A DNA stretch of 64,000 nt from Entoloma clypeatum. Its lineage: Eukaryota; Basidiomycota; Agaricomycetes; Agaricales; Entolomataceae. The position numbers and the translations under genes were made by a program. The stretch is taken from positions 2,232,001 to 2,296,000 of the forward strand of contig OY751487.1 in the NCBI GenBank assembly GCA_963565915.1, in the 5' to 3' direction. This document shows positions 1 to 11,437 of the stretch, one piece after another (position 1 is the stretch's first letter; the number at the start of each line of letters is the position of its first letter). The notes under the pieces are model-generated. The model saw nothing but the letters and a program-made list of their open reading frames with translations. It ran no database searches and was not told where the DNA came from.

Positions 1-513
1 AGAGAAGCAGAAAAGGTGATGTGGCAAGGAAAAACAGCAAAGAAAAGGTGACGGTAGCGATCTGTGGTCGTCCTGCTTTCCAGATTCCCAAGACTGCCTC
101 ATGGTCTGCATCTTGAAGCCTCTTCAACAGTTCCTCCTCCAGGCCCTGCGTCGTTCTTGGCATGTCAATGTGTCCCTATAAGCATATGCACATCAGCATA
201 TGTCTATGTCAACAATGGATAACAGTTCACTTACATCCAATAAGTAACGCAGATGAAACATGGCTTTCTCAATGCGACCCATGACCGTTTTGGCATTACT
301 CTTCGTTTCCTTCTGACATATTGTCGTGTATTGCATTGCTGTCAATTGACCTTCAAATCTTTGCTTGTGGCCTTGGCTTTTGTAGGCCCACATGGTTTCC
401 AGACATTTTGTTACAACATCTCTTTCAGTTTCTGTTTGACCCTCTCTATTAAAAAATGCATCCTGATATTTATTTGACCTACTGGAAATTTGTCCGTAAC
501 CAATCGTTTGCAA
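1..513 (-). CDS. Partial hypothetical gene running off the left edge
   Basis: I do not recognise this protein. A minus-strand exon (238-513) reads into a plausible intron (about 178-237, donor GTAAGT, acceptor ending TATAG). The next exon starts GHIDMPRTTQGLEEELLKRL and runs to the left part of the window. The visible sequence is polar and helical (LETMWAYKSQGHKQRF, GRIEKAMFHLRYLLD). No catalytic motif or membrane segment is visible. Further coding-like pieces lie upstream at about 560-940 on the same strand, but in-frame stops separate them. It lies just downstream of the decayed KOW-domain gene and may belong to the same mobile or multicopy neighbourhood. Coding status is uncertain. Confidence 0.35.
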
Positions 514-1897
514 GCAGGATCATTCTTTGTCAGTGAATGGGAATTGTCACCGGAATTGATCATGCCCCTATGTCAATTGCCCGATATGTGAAAAGCTTTC
601 GTATCACGTCCTCGGTTGACGCCCTGTCCGAATGTTGAACAAAGTAGTCATTTAAGGCCCTACCATAATCCGCCTGTGCCATGAAAAGATGCTCTTCCAT
701 CAACATTGTGTCAACCAATCACTTCACATGAATAGTAGATGAGAACCTGATCTGATGGAATGTGACCAACTTACTTGCAAGTCTTTATCCTGGATCCCTG
801 AAATAGTTGCCTTGAGATCATGCTTGTGGAAGACCTGTGAACTCCAAGGCAGATCACAGAAACTGAGTGACCTCCTATGGATATGAGTTAGTCTTGTTTC
901 ATGATATTCATAAATTGTCATATAATGCGACGGTCGCATCTAAACAACACATCCTCATATTTGAAGATGCAAAACAACATGCTTATCTGAAATTGGAAGC
1001 TGTGGCGGCTGTGTTGGATGACCCCTAGGTTAACATTGTCATTTCAGACATATGGCAAATATGTCCCCAAATTAATCACTTGAATAAATTCCAATGACAT
1101 TGCGAGTGATATGTAGACTAATTGTATGTATTACAAGTGTATTTAAAGTGTATAGTACAATAGTGCTCAGCAAAGTTGCTAGTGGTGATAATGTGTGCAA
1201 AAGTACATTCAAACTCAGCCATGGAGGCTTTCAGCAATGAGTTTATTGAGGGCAGGTTGTCCTTTATCACATGGAGTAGCAAAATTTTGCTACTCCACGT
1301 GATCTGCATCAACAATTGAGAACACATTGGACTTACCATTTGTGACCAGGAGTTTGAAACTTTTTCAGAGATGCTTGAATAGCTCTATGTGGACTGCATT
1401 GATTACCCTCGGAGTTTTTTCCCACTGAATGAAGAACGACTCAGCTAGAATACTGCACCTTAACATGACCAATAAGTACACAGTATATCCCAACTGAGGC
1501 TTTCCGGTGAGGGGGAGTCAAAAATTTGGGGTGTTTGAAACCTTCATAACACACTCAGCACTTCAGTCTCCGACTGGCGAGCAACGCGTCTTCAATTTTG
1601 GTCCAGTTCTGAGAATATCTCTACCGGCTTCTGGAATGGGCTTGGTATGATAAATAGCATGATATCTTTTTGCTATAAGCAGTCGCTATGTACAATGTAG
1701 AAAGTGCTAGACAGCATTTCAAACACTAGTAACTTTCAAACTCCTGGTCACATACAGTACCAACTGCCTGGATTTAGAAACTTTGTTGGCTTATATAGCC
1801 ATTGTCATTTGAGAGAGATATGTACATGTATTTGAATTTTGTGTTTTTGGATCTCAATCAATGAGATGAGAACATATTAGATACATATAAAAAGAAT
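514..1897. other. Stretch without a convincing gene
   Basis: Short minus-strand coding-like pieces occur at 560-700 and 780-939 (for example LMEEHLFMAQADYGRALNDY). They might be exons of the gene at the left edge, but stops interrupt them and no clean intron model joins them. From about 940 to 1897 I see AT-rich non-coding sequence with no clear repeat or RNA gene. Confidence 0.4.
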
Positions 1898-4501
1898 TCA
1901 TGTGATGGTCTGTTTATATATCATGAAGTTACAGCTAATGAACCAGTGGCTACAGAATATGCGGGGTCCCCCCTTTGCAGAAAAGACTTGCACGAGGCAT
2001 TCTTGGTCGCCGAACTTGGCAATCTTGTACTGATTGCCAATGAAGTCTCCAGTCAAAACCACCACAGTTTGCCCAGAAAGGGTTGGTCTCAGAGGGCAGA
2101 GGTATTTATCTGGCACCAGTAAAATGGAATTTCGTCCAAGAGTCACTTTGGCCAAAGAATTCTCTATGCCAGTCCAGAACCCAATGGAGCCTTCATGATC
2201 TCCGCTCTTCCAGCCTGGGTCTCGCAACAGAGGCTTTGTTCCCTGAATCTTTATCTTGACCTGCTTATCAGCCAGGAGCGGTGAATCCATCCAAGAGTTC
2301 AGCGCTATGGGGTAAAATCAATCTGATGTTCAATATAATGTTTGAAGAAGGCAGTGTACAAAAGTACAAATTGGGATTGGGGGTCCTTGAAGATGGATCC
2401 CATGCTGGACTAACATAGCCTGTCAGAGTGGGTGGAATGGGCGTAGACGGAACTAGAGGCAGCCACAATGGAAGGATTGCTGAAGTCCATCTAGAGATTG
2501 ATTCCTCAGGGGTTTCCCCTTTCTGTTGGCCATTTCCTTGGAGAAGTGACGTCCAAGTCATGTCGTCACTGAAGATTGGTTAATAGATGACTGGTTGGTG
2601 AGAAACAAGAGTCATATCAAAACACCATTTTTGATAGATGTATCCTCTCCATGCACATTGTCAGTTGAAGTTCAACCAGCACATTATCACCTTCCGGGAC
2701 AAACTTGATGATTCCTTCATAGTCTTTGAAGTGGCTGTTGCATATGATTCGAACATGTCATCCAATGAGGTTGGGATGATGCTTATCCTTCCATTGATGC
2801 AGGGCTTGCAGCGGATGAGGAGTTTGGACCCCAATGTTGGAGAATGGGTCGAAACGCTGAACATGATGTAAAGACACGACTGCCTGAAAGACCACGTTAC
2901 TAAGGTGTAGGTTGGAAATATGAGATATTTACCTCCTTGGTGAACTGCACATCTCGCATGGTAATGCAGTCATCATTAATAGAAACCACCATTCCTGACA
3001 GCCCTGTATCCTTTCCAGTCACAACAAGGACGAGATCGCCCACCCCCACGTTTCTTGGCGTTGTTTGAGGAACAGTGATAGAAGTGGGAGGGTCAAAAAT
3101 TCGATATAATGTGAAGGCACAATAATCTGGAGAGCATGTTGATTTAAAGTGAGAACAAAGAGTTTGGGTCGGTCACCTCTTGGGCAAGCTGTATATCCCA
3201 CACTGTGACCTGTTCATCGACAACCGAAACTACTATTCCAGTCGATTCCGAATGTTTTCCAGCCACAACTATGACATGATCGCTGACCTTGAGCTGTTTG
3301 CCTAGTGCAAACAAGGGGACTGTTATCTGGAAATTCAGCAGAATGACAAGAACCTCTGCTTCATCGCTACCTAGCTCCTGAATCTGCCCCAATGATCTGC
3401 AGGCATTTCCACTGACAATCTTCACTATGTCCCCTGACCGCAAGCATTGTGCTCCGAGAAGATCCATATGGTATTTTATGAAGCTGGGTGGAATTGCAGG
3501 GCAACCTTCCCAGGCTGCTAACTCTTCATAGGTTGGCGTCACTCATCTCCAAGTAGCTATTCTTGTATGATTTTCCTTTGAAAATATGAACTGCCCAGTT
3601 ACGGTGCTCGACAGCTTCAGGGCCATACACAGCGGAAACTACAGCGGCATCGAAAAGGGCTTGTGGTGGTCGCGAGCCCCGCTTTTTCTTTCCTGGATTC
3701 GATTGCAGGAAGCCTGTGTCAATTCAGGGAATAATGACAGCGCCAACCATAGAGGTCATAGGGTCAATGTCTATGATGAAGGCTAGGTCTTCCTGATATG
3801 GATAGCATCTCAAACGGACCCAAGTCCTCACTGCAGGGGTGTAGAATGGTGGCTCTTTGAGGTACGATGGGGCTTCATGAGATTCAACGGGATATATTTT
3901 GTTCATGAAAACATGAAATATGCCTTTACAAAGCCCTTTGATGCGGCCTGTGACAGATGACACGCCCCATGGCTGTTCACCAGACCGAAGCACCTTTTCC
4001 CAGAGATGAAACAAAATAACCTCCTCCCATCTGGGCTTGAAACAAATTAGCCAGGAAATTCATGCACACTGGGCAAATACCTTCCTGCTGACTCTCCAGA
4101 GCTGTGGATTCATCGTGATCGTGGAGAGCTGTGTCTCATCTTCTGAAGATCACTCGTTATGAGTGAGGGTGTGAGCTCGACTCAAAAGCACCTCCCACCC
4201 GTTGCACTCCTCCTGAGCCTGCATATGCTCTTGAAGTAATATTTGATGTGAAATATCACTGTCAGCTGGAACAGGCTCCAAGTCCTGCAAGAAATCCCTT
4301 TGAGAAAGTCAGCATATTAGAGGCCCTAGGAGACTGATCCTTAAAGGACTTTTCTAAATCTTCACCATCTCCTTCATCATCTGGTTCTTCATCCTCATCT
4401 GGTTCTTCGTCTGAACTGGCCTGTGTATCAAGATCAAGGAAGTGTCGCACATCCTGCATCAAACACGTCCAATCAGGAGTGGTAGCTACCACTTTAATCA
4501 T
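1898..4501 (-). pseudogene. Decayed Spt5-like KOW-domain gene
   Basis: Minus-strand exon-like pieces follow the order of Spt5-type proteins. First comes an acidic N-terminus (4262-4501, FLDLDTQASSDEEPDEDEE). Next is an NGN/KOW-like segment (about 3727-3950, YTPAVRTWVRLRCYPYQEDL). Then come KOW-type units at 3144-3542, about 2930-3060 (GVGDLVLVVTGKDTGLSGMV) and 2640-2871. The C-terminal part (1898-2561) contains SPAWDPSSRTP and IQGTKPLLRDPGWKSGDHEG. The third KOW unit carries a TGA where relatives have Arg (LIG-stop-HVRI). Canonical Spt5 is a single-copy elongation factor that binds RNA polymerase II. This copy resembles the multicopy KOW proteins of mushrooms rather than the housekeeping gene. 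Exon borders are approximate, and it is probably non-functional. Confidence 0.6.
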
Positions 4502-4529
4502 TAGTACAGGGCTTCAGTCCTAGTGAAAT

Positions 4530-5022
4530 AGTCATAATAACCACTGGTTATTATGATATGATAGATTGTATTCTATATGATGCTTTATCATTTGAAAATA
4601 CTTATCATACTTATGATATTTCCTATTGTTAGTTTTAAATCATCATAAACCATCATTAGAGTGAATTTTCTTTATTAGAATAGTTATCATTTAATTGAAT
4701 ACATCATGGTTTCAAACTATCATCAGACTGCACCTCTCATTATAATACATTATAAAACTATCATTAAACTGCACTTTTCATTAAAATAGCCATTATTGAA
4801 TAGAATATATCATTAGACTGTGCTTTTCATTAGAATAGTCATCATTTGATTAGAACATCATAAAGCTATCATTAAACTGCACTTTTCATTAGAATAGTTA
4901 TCATTTGACAGAATACATCATCATTTGATTAGAATATATGATAAAGCTATCATTAGAATGCACTTTTTATTAGAATAGTCATCATTCAATAGGATACATA
5001 ATAAAGCTATCATTAGACTGAC
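4530..5022. repeat. AT-rich degenerate tandem repeat
   Basis: Irregular repeats of about 55-75 bp are built from the blocks CATTAGACTGCACTTTTCAT, TAGAATAGTCATCATTTGAT and ATCATAAAGCTATCATTA. At least six degenerate copies are visible, and copies nearer the right end are more alike. There is no coding potential. Confidence 0.8.
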
Positions 5023-5469
5023 AACGTCCAACAGCCCCATCTCACCCCTCCTCACACCCAACGACCCCTCCTCTTGTCCAACAGCCTCATTTTGCCCCTC
5101 CTCCTTCTCAACGGCCTTGTCTCGCGCCCAACATCCCTCCTTGCACCCAACAACTCAGCCCCCTCTTCTGCCGACGTGCGTGAGGCCAGACACATGCACC
5201 ACCCGCAACCCCATCATCCACTACTCCATACTCACCCACTGCCACCACCTACCTGTCCGCCAAATGGCACAGGAGGCAAAGGCAGTGGCTGGAGAGGGGG
5301 AGGTGGGCTGGGAGACCCACAACATTATGCGTGTAGGGCACTGGCACACAATGCGACATGTGTGTGCACCCACCCTTGAATGCCCTCCTGTGGGTATTCC
5401 ATACGGTTTTTCAAGGGTAAGGGTACAGGTACAAAAATTTTACCTGTGGGTTACCCCTGTCCATTACTA
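5023..5469 (-). mobile_element. Truncated hAT-like element (family of 54371-55559)
   Basis: This is an inverted relative of the complete element at 54371-55559. The right end (about 5395-5469) reads, on the minus strand, TAGTAATGGACAGGGGTAAC followed by the same short runs of TACCC. The middle (about 5195-5330) matches the complement of about 54660-54790. The start holds a few CCCAACGGCC-type units. The left end is lost against the AT-rich repeat. The open reading frames here are by-products of the repeat. Confidence 0.7.
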
Positions 5470-6191
5470 TTGTCTACTATACTGATGTTGCAAAGTACAC
5501 TGTTACTCTATGTTGCGCTATACAATGTACCCTGTCACTACAGAGCACTACACAATATACTCTGTTATTACGGAGCACTACACATTTAATATACCCTCAC
5601 TACACCACTATGAGTCACTACAGCATTATGTAGCACTACATAGTGTTACATAGCAGGGTCAGACTTTGCTGATGCACCCTCCTTTGCACAATAATGCATC
5701 AATAGAGGGGTATGAAAGCATGTCCATGGCCTCTATCCTCTATCCCTACACTATATCATGAGTTTTCCAGCAGTGGCAAGCAGTAGAAGCAGTGTTCTTA
5801 GTCCAAAAAAAGCGCCCAAAGAGTCTTGGGGGAGGAGAAGCACATATCTCTACACCCTCTAAATGATGTGTATATGCAAATATGATGCCTATAGATTATT
5901 TCTACATCATAATAGAGCTTGGGGATGCACCTTTGGATACTCACTGCGGGCATTGGCTTCTATATCCCATGAGCATATGCAAAATAAATTGCAAACAGAT
6001 AAGTGTTTTATTCTTCCATTTGCATCGTGCAAATACAGTGATCATATTTAAAAATAGATTCTTAACATGCTTTGGTATGTATTCTATGAGGTTATTCTTA
6101 ATTTACGCAGTGATCATACTGGCAGAAAAAATGTGGGTCATATTTTTATTGGCACCTGAGTTTGCTCCCGGAACATATTGTGAAGTAAATT
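5470..6191. other. Non-coding stretch with degenerate CACTACA repeats
   Basis: From about 5480 to 5660 the sequence repeats variants of CACTACA and TACACAATGTAC. From 5660 to 6191 I see AT-rich non-coding DNA with no recognisable gene. Short open frames here have no motif. Confidence 0.5.
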
Positions 6192-6855
6192 TTGGTCAGT
6201 TCGGATGTCGGATGTCAGATGCATAGTCACATAATAGCCATCTGTCATCCTCAATGGTCACCCCTCATCATCAACGGCCTCCCCTTGTCCCCAACGGTCA
6301 CCTCTCACGCCCTATGGCTGCCCCTCATCTCCAACAGCCTTCCCTTGTTCCCAATGGCTGCCCCTCATCCCCAATGGCTGCCCCTCATGCCCAACGGCCT
6401 CCACTCATGCCCCACGGCTGTCTGTTGTCCCCAATGGTCGCCTCTCATGCCCAACAGCCCCTCATGCCCTACGGCTGCCACTCATCCCCAACAGCCTCCA
6501 CTCATGCCCAACGGCCATCTCTCATCACCAACGGCCGCCTCTCGTGTCCAATGGCCATCTCTGATCACCAACAGCCTCCCCTCATCCCCAACGGCTGCCC
6601 CTCATCCCCAACACGCCCCACAGCTGTCTTGTCTCCAACAGTTGCCCCTTGTCATCAATGGCCTCCCCTTGTCCCCAACGGTTGCCTCTCGCGCCCTACA
6701 GCTGCCCCTCATCCCCAACAGCCTCCACTCGTGCCCAACGGCTGTCTCTCATCCCCAACGGCCTCCCCTTGTCCCCAATGGCTGCCCCTCATGCCCAACG
6801 GCCTCCACTCATGCCCCACGGCCGTCTGTTGTCATTAATGGCCTTCCCTCATCCC
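6192..6855. repeat. CCCAACGGCC minisatellite block
   Basis: About 25-30 degenerate units of roughly 20-24 bp share the core CCCAACGGCCTCCACTCATG. The array is open in several frames, giving Pro/Ser/Asn-rich pseudo-proteins that should not be annotated. The same unit fills the subterminal regions of the hAT-like elements at 8451-10759, 44986-46951 and 54371-55559, so this block is probably the remnant of another copy. An LTR interrupts it at 6856. Confidence 0.8.
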
Positions 6856-7222
6856 TGTTATGGTTGACGAACCCATGCGATGCTTAGGCAGAGAGGCTTA
6901 AGTAGCAAAGGCGGATACCAAGGTGATTGCTAGATCTGGGGAACACATGCAATGTATGTACCCTATATATACTAGAAGGTCGAGTCATCTAGATGACTCT
7001 AGAGCGGTTCCGGTCTGACTCCAGAAGCGGACCCGGAGTAGGTGTCTATGGTAACTGCTGCGGCGTGAGTCAGTGTATCTAAGTATAGTCCAATAAGTAA
7101 CATGATGTCAAGGATGTGTGAGAGTAACCATCTAGATATGGTAACGATGACCATACTGTAGTGAGTAAGCGGAGGCCGGGGCCCGAATGATGTAAAAGTG
7201 AATAGTAAGCCTGAAACCAACA
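6856..7222 (-). repeat. LTR of a minus-strand chromovirus
   Basis: The sequence starts TGTTATGGTTGACG and ends GAAACCAACA, so it has TG...CA ends and is 367 bp. It is related to the LTR at 60307-60708 (shared start TGTTATG and internal GTGATTGCTA). It is inserted in the minisatellite block. A gag fragment on the minus strand follows directly, so the pol region that should lie between is missing. Confidence 0.7.
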
Positions 7223-7269
7223 GATAAGATGAAACTGGCCATTAATCAGATAAGGCCTCTATGTCTTGT

Positions 7270-7530
7270 ATCTTGTCTGAGCGATCAATGCCATGGATAG
7301 CGAATCCATAACAATCAATTTGTTCAATCATTGCCGCTTGTACCCTGCGCCGCGGCTGCCTGCAATCTCGGGCAAAATGCCCCTGACCACCACAGTTATA
7401 GCAGTTACCAGGAGCTTGTCACTGGTTCCTGTCGATGTTCATCGCATTTGGATCCCATCGTTGTTGCTGCTGACCGTTTTGCTGGGGAGACCTGAAGTTG
7501 AACTGACCCTTAAAGAAACTTGCTGAACGA
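7270..7530 (-). pseudogene. Gypsy gag fragment with CCHC zinc knuckle
   Basis: The minus strand reads QQRWDPNAMNINRNQ, a stop, then NCYNCGGQGHFARDCRQPRR. This is a classic CX2CX4HX4C nucleocapsid knuckle near the C-terminus of a Ty3/Gypsy Gag. The fragment lacks a start and ends in stops. It lies next to the LTR at 6856-7222 and points the opposite way to the chromodomain fragment that follows. The block is therefore a patchwork of two retrotransposon remains. Confidence 0.75.
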
Positions 7531-7548
7531 TGGATTGGACCCTATACC

Positions 7549-7986
7549 ATGACCAAGATCATTTTGTCACACGCTGTGGAACTTAAGTTGCCAAAGTCGT
7601 GGAAAATCCACCCAGTTATCAATGTATCATGGGTCCAATTATTTAAGGAACCACTATTTAAATCACAAAGGGTGCAGGCACCAAATCCCATAGTTATCAA
7701 TGGCAAAGAGGAGTACGATGTTGCTAAAGTTATTGACTCAAGGTTGAAGAGAGAAAAGCTGGAATATTTAGTGCAATGGGAAGGTCTGACTCCAGACCAC
7801 AACATGTGGGAACCTGAGAATCACCTGGAACATGCCAAGGAAGCGGTGGAGGACTTCTTTAAATTAAACCTGAATGCACCCTGGTGCTTACGTGCAAATA
7901 TCTTTGAAGAACTGAAATTTAAACCATATGAGAACTTCATGGACACCCTGGACGACATCATATCTTGCCTGGAAGTCGAGATCTAG
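7549..7986 (+). pseudogene. C-terminal chromovirus Pol fragment (integrase end plus chromodomain)
   Basis: The 145-residue frame carries the end of a Ty3/Gypsy integrase (LPKSWKIHPVINVSWVQLF, a GPY/F-type tail). A chromodomain follows (EYDVAKVIDSRL, LEYLVQWEGLTPDHNMWEPE), which in chromoviruses targets integration to modified histones. Protease, reverse transcriptase and most of integrase are absent. The frame stops 11 bp before the LTR at 7998, and a purine-rich GAAAGGGGG tract lies between. This is the normal layout of a 3' end, so only the 3' part of this element survives. Confidence 0.85.
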
Positions 7987-7997
7987 AAAGGGGGTAA

Positions 7998-8295
7998 TGT
8001 TATGATTGTATTTTCACTTTTCACTTTATCTCATCTTATTTTGATCTTATCTTATCTACATCATATCGTACATGAGGACATCTTATCAATCACGCAGCAT
8101 GACACTGCCTCAATGCAGCCTCATGGTATTTACATATATAAGTAGGGTACTTTCACTTGTATTTGATAGCTTGTTCTCTTGAGATTCCCACTGGGTCTCT
8201 TGGCAATACAGCCCCTTCCTCATCTTTCCATGTTCCTCACTCTAAGTTCCTAAGTTTGGGCTCGCGACGTCGTTTGACTTAGCGTCGCCTCAACA
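7998..8295 (+). repeat. 3' LTR of the chromovirus fragment
   Basis: This 298-bp LTR starts TGTTATGATTG and ends CGCCTCAACA. A polypurine tract lies just upstream at 7986-7994. Downstream, the minus-strand Gypsy pol sequence resumes at once (GTATCC...), so the LTR is inserted in that older element. The 5' LTR and the matching TSD are not in the window. Confidence 0.8.
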
Positions 8296-8450
8296 GTATC
8301 CGTAATGATTGTGGCACAGAGGATGGATGTATATAACTCTGTTGCGCGGTGTGAAGTGGTGAGTTGTTCTTGTGTGAAGATCGGTTTGAAGTTGCTTGGA
8401 TTGACAGACAAATAGTCAACTATTTCCCTCTTTAGGGTAGACATCCCATC

Positions 8451-10759
8451 TAGTGTTTCAAGGTTCAGTCCAATAGGACTGGAACCAGACCAGACTGAAC
8501 CAAAAAATGAACCAAAATAGACCAAGACCGCGGTCTTGGTCTTGCTAAATTGGGACAGCCCCGGTCTTCGGTCTTGACAAAAAAATTCTTTTTTTGACGA
8601 CCAGTAAAAGACCGGTTGAGACCAGTCTAAACCAGTCTTTTGGGTGCTAATACGGGTCTATATATGTATTTACAGGGCATGAGAACGGGCCATTGGGCTC
8701 GAGTGGGGGCCATTGGGCTTGAGTGGTGGCCGTTGGGTGCGAGTCGAGGCCGTTGGGCGTGAAGGGAGGGCGTTAGGTGTGAGTTGAGGCTGTTGGGCAC
8801 CAGTGGGGGCCATTGGGGATGAGAGAGGGCCGTTGGGCTCGAGTGGTGGGCGTTGGGCATGGGTCGAAGCCGTTGGGTGTGAATGGACGGCGTTAGGCAT
8901 GAGTTGAAGCCGTTGGGCACCAGTGGGGGCCATTGGGGATGAGAGAGGGCCGTTGGGCTCGAGTGGTGGGTGTTGGGCATGGGTTGAAGCTGTTGGGCAC
9001 GAGTTGGGACGGTTGGGCAAGAAAGAGGGCCATTGGGGACGAGAGAGGTCCGTTGGGCATGAGAGAGGTCCGTTGGGCATGAGAGAGGTCCATTGGGCAT
9101 GAGAAAGGGCCGTTGGGCATGAGTGAGGGCTGTTGGATGTGAGTTGAGACCATTGGGCATGAGAGAGGGCCGTTGGGCATGAGAGGGCTGGGCATCAGAT
9201 GGCGAACTGGGCAAAGGGTTTGGCCCAGAAAAGCAAACAAGGGCAAAGAGCCTGCACCTGCCCTCATTTGGACGTGCATCACATGCGCATCAAATGTGTC
9301 AAATAAATGTAAACACATGTACAAAAAACATTGCACATCTGCCTACATGTCTTACACAGGAGCAACACAGTTTGTGCACGATATCAATTAAGTATTATAG
9401 CATCATATGTCACTTTCTATGTATTTATTTTGTGAATTTTTGCCACGGACTTTATGATATAGCGATGTGGCGCTCCCACCAAATAATAGTAAACAAGGTG
9501 CAGAATGCATTGTGCAGGCGCGCGTGGCCCCTTCCTCATAGTCTAATAATAGGTTGAGGTAATAGAACTATACATGGGATATGTATTCACCTTCTGAAAC
9601 ACCTTATATAAATTTTAGAAGTCCAGATCAGATAAGAATAATCAAATGTACATATTTCAGTAAAAGTGTTATATCTTCCTAATGAATGAACCAAATTTGA
9701 AAAATGAAGGTGCTGGGAGGTCCCCTGAATGAGGAGAATCCAATCCTGAAATAAAAGTTTTTAGTAAAATTTTCAACCTATCTTTGCCCATATTCACCTT
9801 ATGAAGTCCTTTAATTTTATTTGAAGGGTCTCAATAGGTTCACATACAATGATTCAATAGCATATATATATTACAGGTAGTTTAAAGTGTTTGTGGAAAG
9901 GAGGAAGCAAGAAAATACTGGTTTTTGTGTTTGAGAGAACTCATGATGCACTGTTTATCATGATTTACAGTGTGTTTTGTGTATTATTTTGCAGTACAGA
10001 CTTTCTACCATACATATCTCATGTATTTAATTGTTTAAATACTTACTATTAGCTTCTAAGTATCTCTACATAGGTTTAGAACTATTTTTAGGACTTCCAG
10101 TGCCACGGATTGGGCATCGACGGCGCGATTTTCAACGATACAAATTGCTCAGCATTCATGCCAAGGACTCTCAGCAATTGCCAAAAGTTGAACCATAAAT
10201 CCGACCTCGAGCAAAATCTTCCCACACACTTTTTATTCCCCCACCTCCACTCCACCTGGCTCCACTTCCGCCCAATGGCCACCACCGCTGCCCAACAGCC
10301 CCCTTTAATGCCCAACGGCCTCCCTTCACGCCCAATGGACCCTTCGTGCGCCCAACGGCCGCCTCTAACGCCCAAGGTCCCCTCGTGTGCGCAACGGCCA
10401 CCCCTCATGCCCAACTGCCACGAGTCATGTGCAACGGCCCGTACTAGCGCGCAACGGCCCTCTCTAATGCCCAACGGCACCTTCTCGCACCCAACGCTCC
10501 CCACTCGTGCCCAACGGCCCACTCTCACGTCCAGCAGCCTCCTCTCACAACAAACAGCCCCTCACTCATGCCCCACGGCCTCGACTCATGCCCAACGATC
10601 CCCTCACTCGCGTCCAACGGCGTCGTCTCGTGCCCAACACATGTTTTTATATTATTAGTGTATTACCGTAGTTACTATCGGTCTAGACCAGTTTGGACCG
10701 GTCTCGGTCCACCTGTTTTTGGGGCAAAAAACCGAACCAAACCAAACCCTCAAACACTA
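8451..10759. mobile_element. hAT-like non-autonomous element with inverted minisatellite arms
   Basis: The ends are TAGTGTTTCAAGGTTCAGTC on the left and the complement of TAGTGTTTGAGGGTTTGG on the right. A perfect 8-bp target duplication ATCCCATC flanks it (8443-8450 and 10760-10767), typical of the hAT superfamily. It is 2309 bp. A minisatellite near the left end (about 8690-9190) reads GGCCGTTGGGCATGAG, and one near the right end (about 10260-10640) reads its complement, so the two can pair. No transposase is visible; all long frames are minisatellite artefacts. It is homologous to 44986-46951, in the opposite orientation. Confidence 0.88.
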
Positions 10760-10767
10760 ATCCCATC

Positions 10768-11437
10768 GTCTACTTAAAAGATTGGGTTTTATACCTGAAT
10801 GGCCAGGGCGGAAGCAGCTGACAAGGTTGAACTGGCAGAGGTATTCAGACCAGCGAGCTTGTTGATGTGATAAAATCTTAGTAGTGAAAAAGTACTCAAG
10901 ATTTTTGTGATCCGTTACGACATCAATCGGAGTAGCAGAGCCTTCAAGGTAGTGATGCCAAATTTTGAATGCATCATGTATTGCTCATAGCTCTTTGTCA
11001 ATGGCTCTTTTTGCATCTGTGGATGGAAAGTGATACTGCCCAATACAATCAATCATAGGATTGTGGCGGGTGAGCCAGTTGTATCCAAGAACCACAGAAG
11101 AAGCGGAGTCAAGTGGAGTAACATATAAATTCAAAAGATTCACCTGAAGGAAAATATATAGGTATTGTTACAACTTGAGTGATAAACATGTTAGAAGAAC
11201 CATCAAAAAGCTTTAGTTCTAAAGGTGGAATAGCAGAGGTTGGAAGATCATAAGTGGAGGAAAAGTTATTGTCAATGAAACAATGGGTAGAGCCAGAATC
11301 TGAAGAGAAAAAAGAAGATGAGATATTGATACGTAAAGAGTTCAGATCGGAGAGAGCGGACGTGTTGAGTCAGATGGGAGCGGAGGCACGGAGAGAGTCA
11401 ACGCAGTCCTCAGACCATGCTTCATGAGGACCACTGC
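10768..11437 (-). pseudogene. Gypsy protease fused to RNase H tail, reverse transcriptase deleted
   Basis: The minus strand reads a retroviral-type aspartic protease (SSDSGSTHCFID, VLGYNWLTRHNP). It then passes within a few residues to RNase H sequence (AIHDAFKIWHHYLEG, VVTDHKNLEYFFTTK) and LVSCFRPGHSG. The roughly 400 residues of reverse transcriptase that lie between these in the relative at 55618-58364 are missing, so an internal deletion near 10980-11040 removed them. Stops include TGA at an Arg position (relative reads LRLNVSAL). The frame continues beyond the hAT-like insertion at 8296-8450 (IVDYLSVNPSNFKPIFTQEQ). Confidence 0.75.

Noticed and set aside
4530..5022. CRISPR-like or centromere-like array
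   Set aside because: The repeats are degenerate, AT-rich and without constant repeat and spacer lengths. It is an ordinary eukaryotic tandem repeat.
6192..6887. Long open frames rich in PNGLPSCPTA-type repeats (also at 8627-9336, 10110-10777, 45172-45569, 46397-46937 and 54636-55209)
   Set aside because: They come from a minisatellite that is open in several frames on both strands. Length and frame vary freely and no start context or domain exists.
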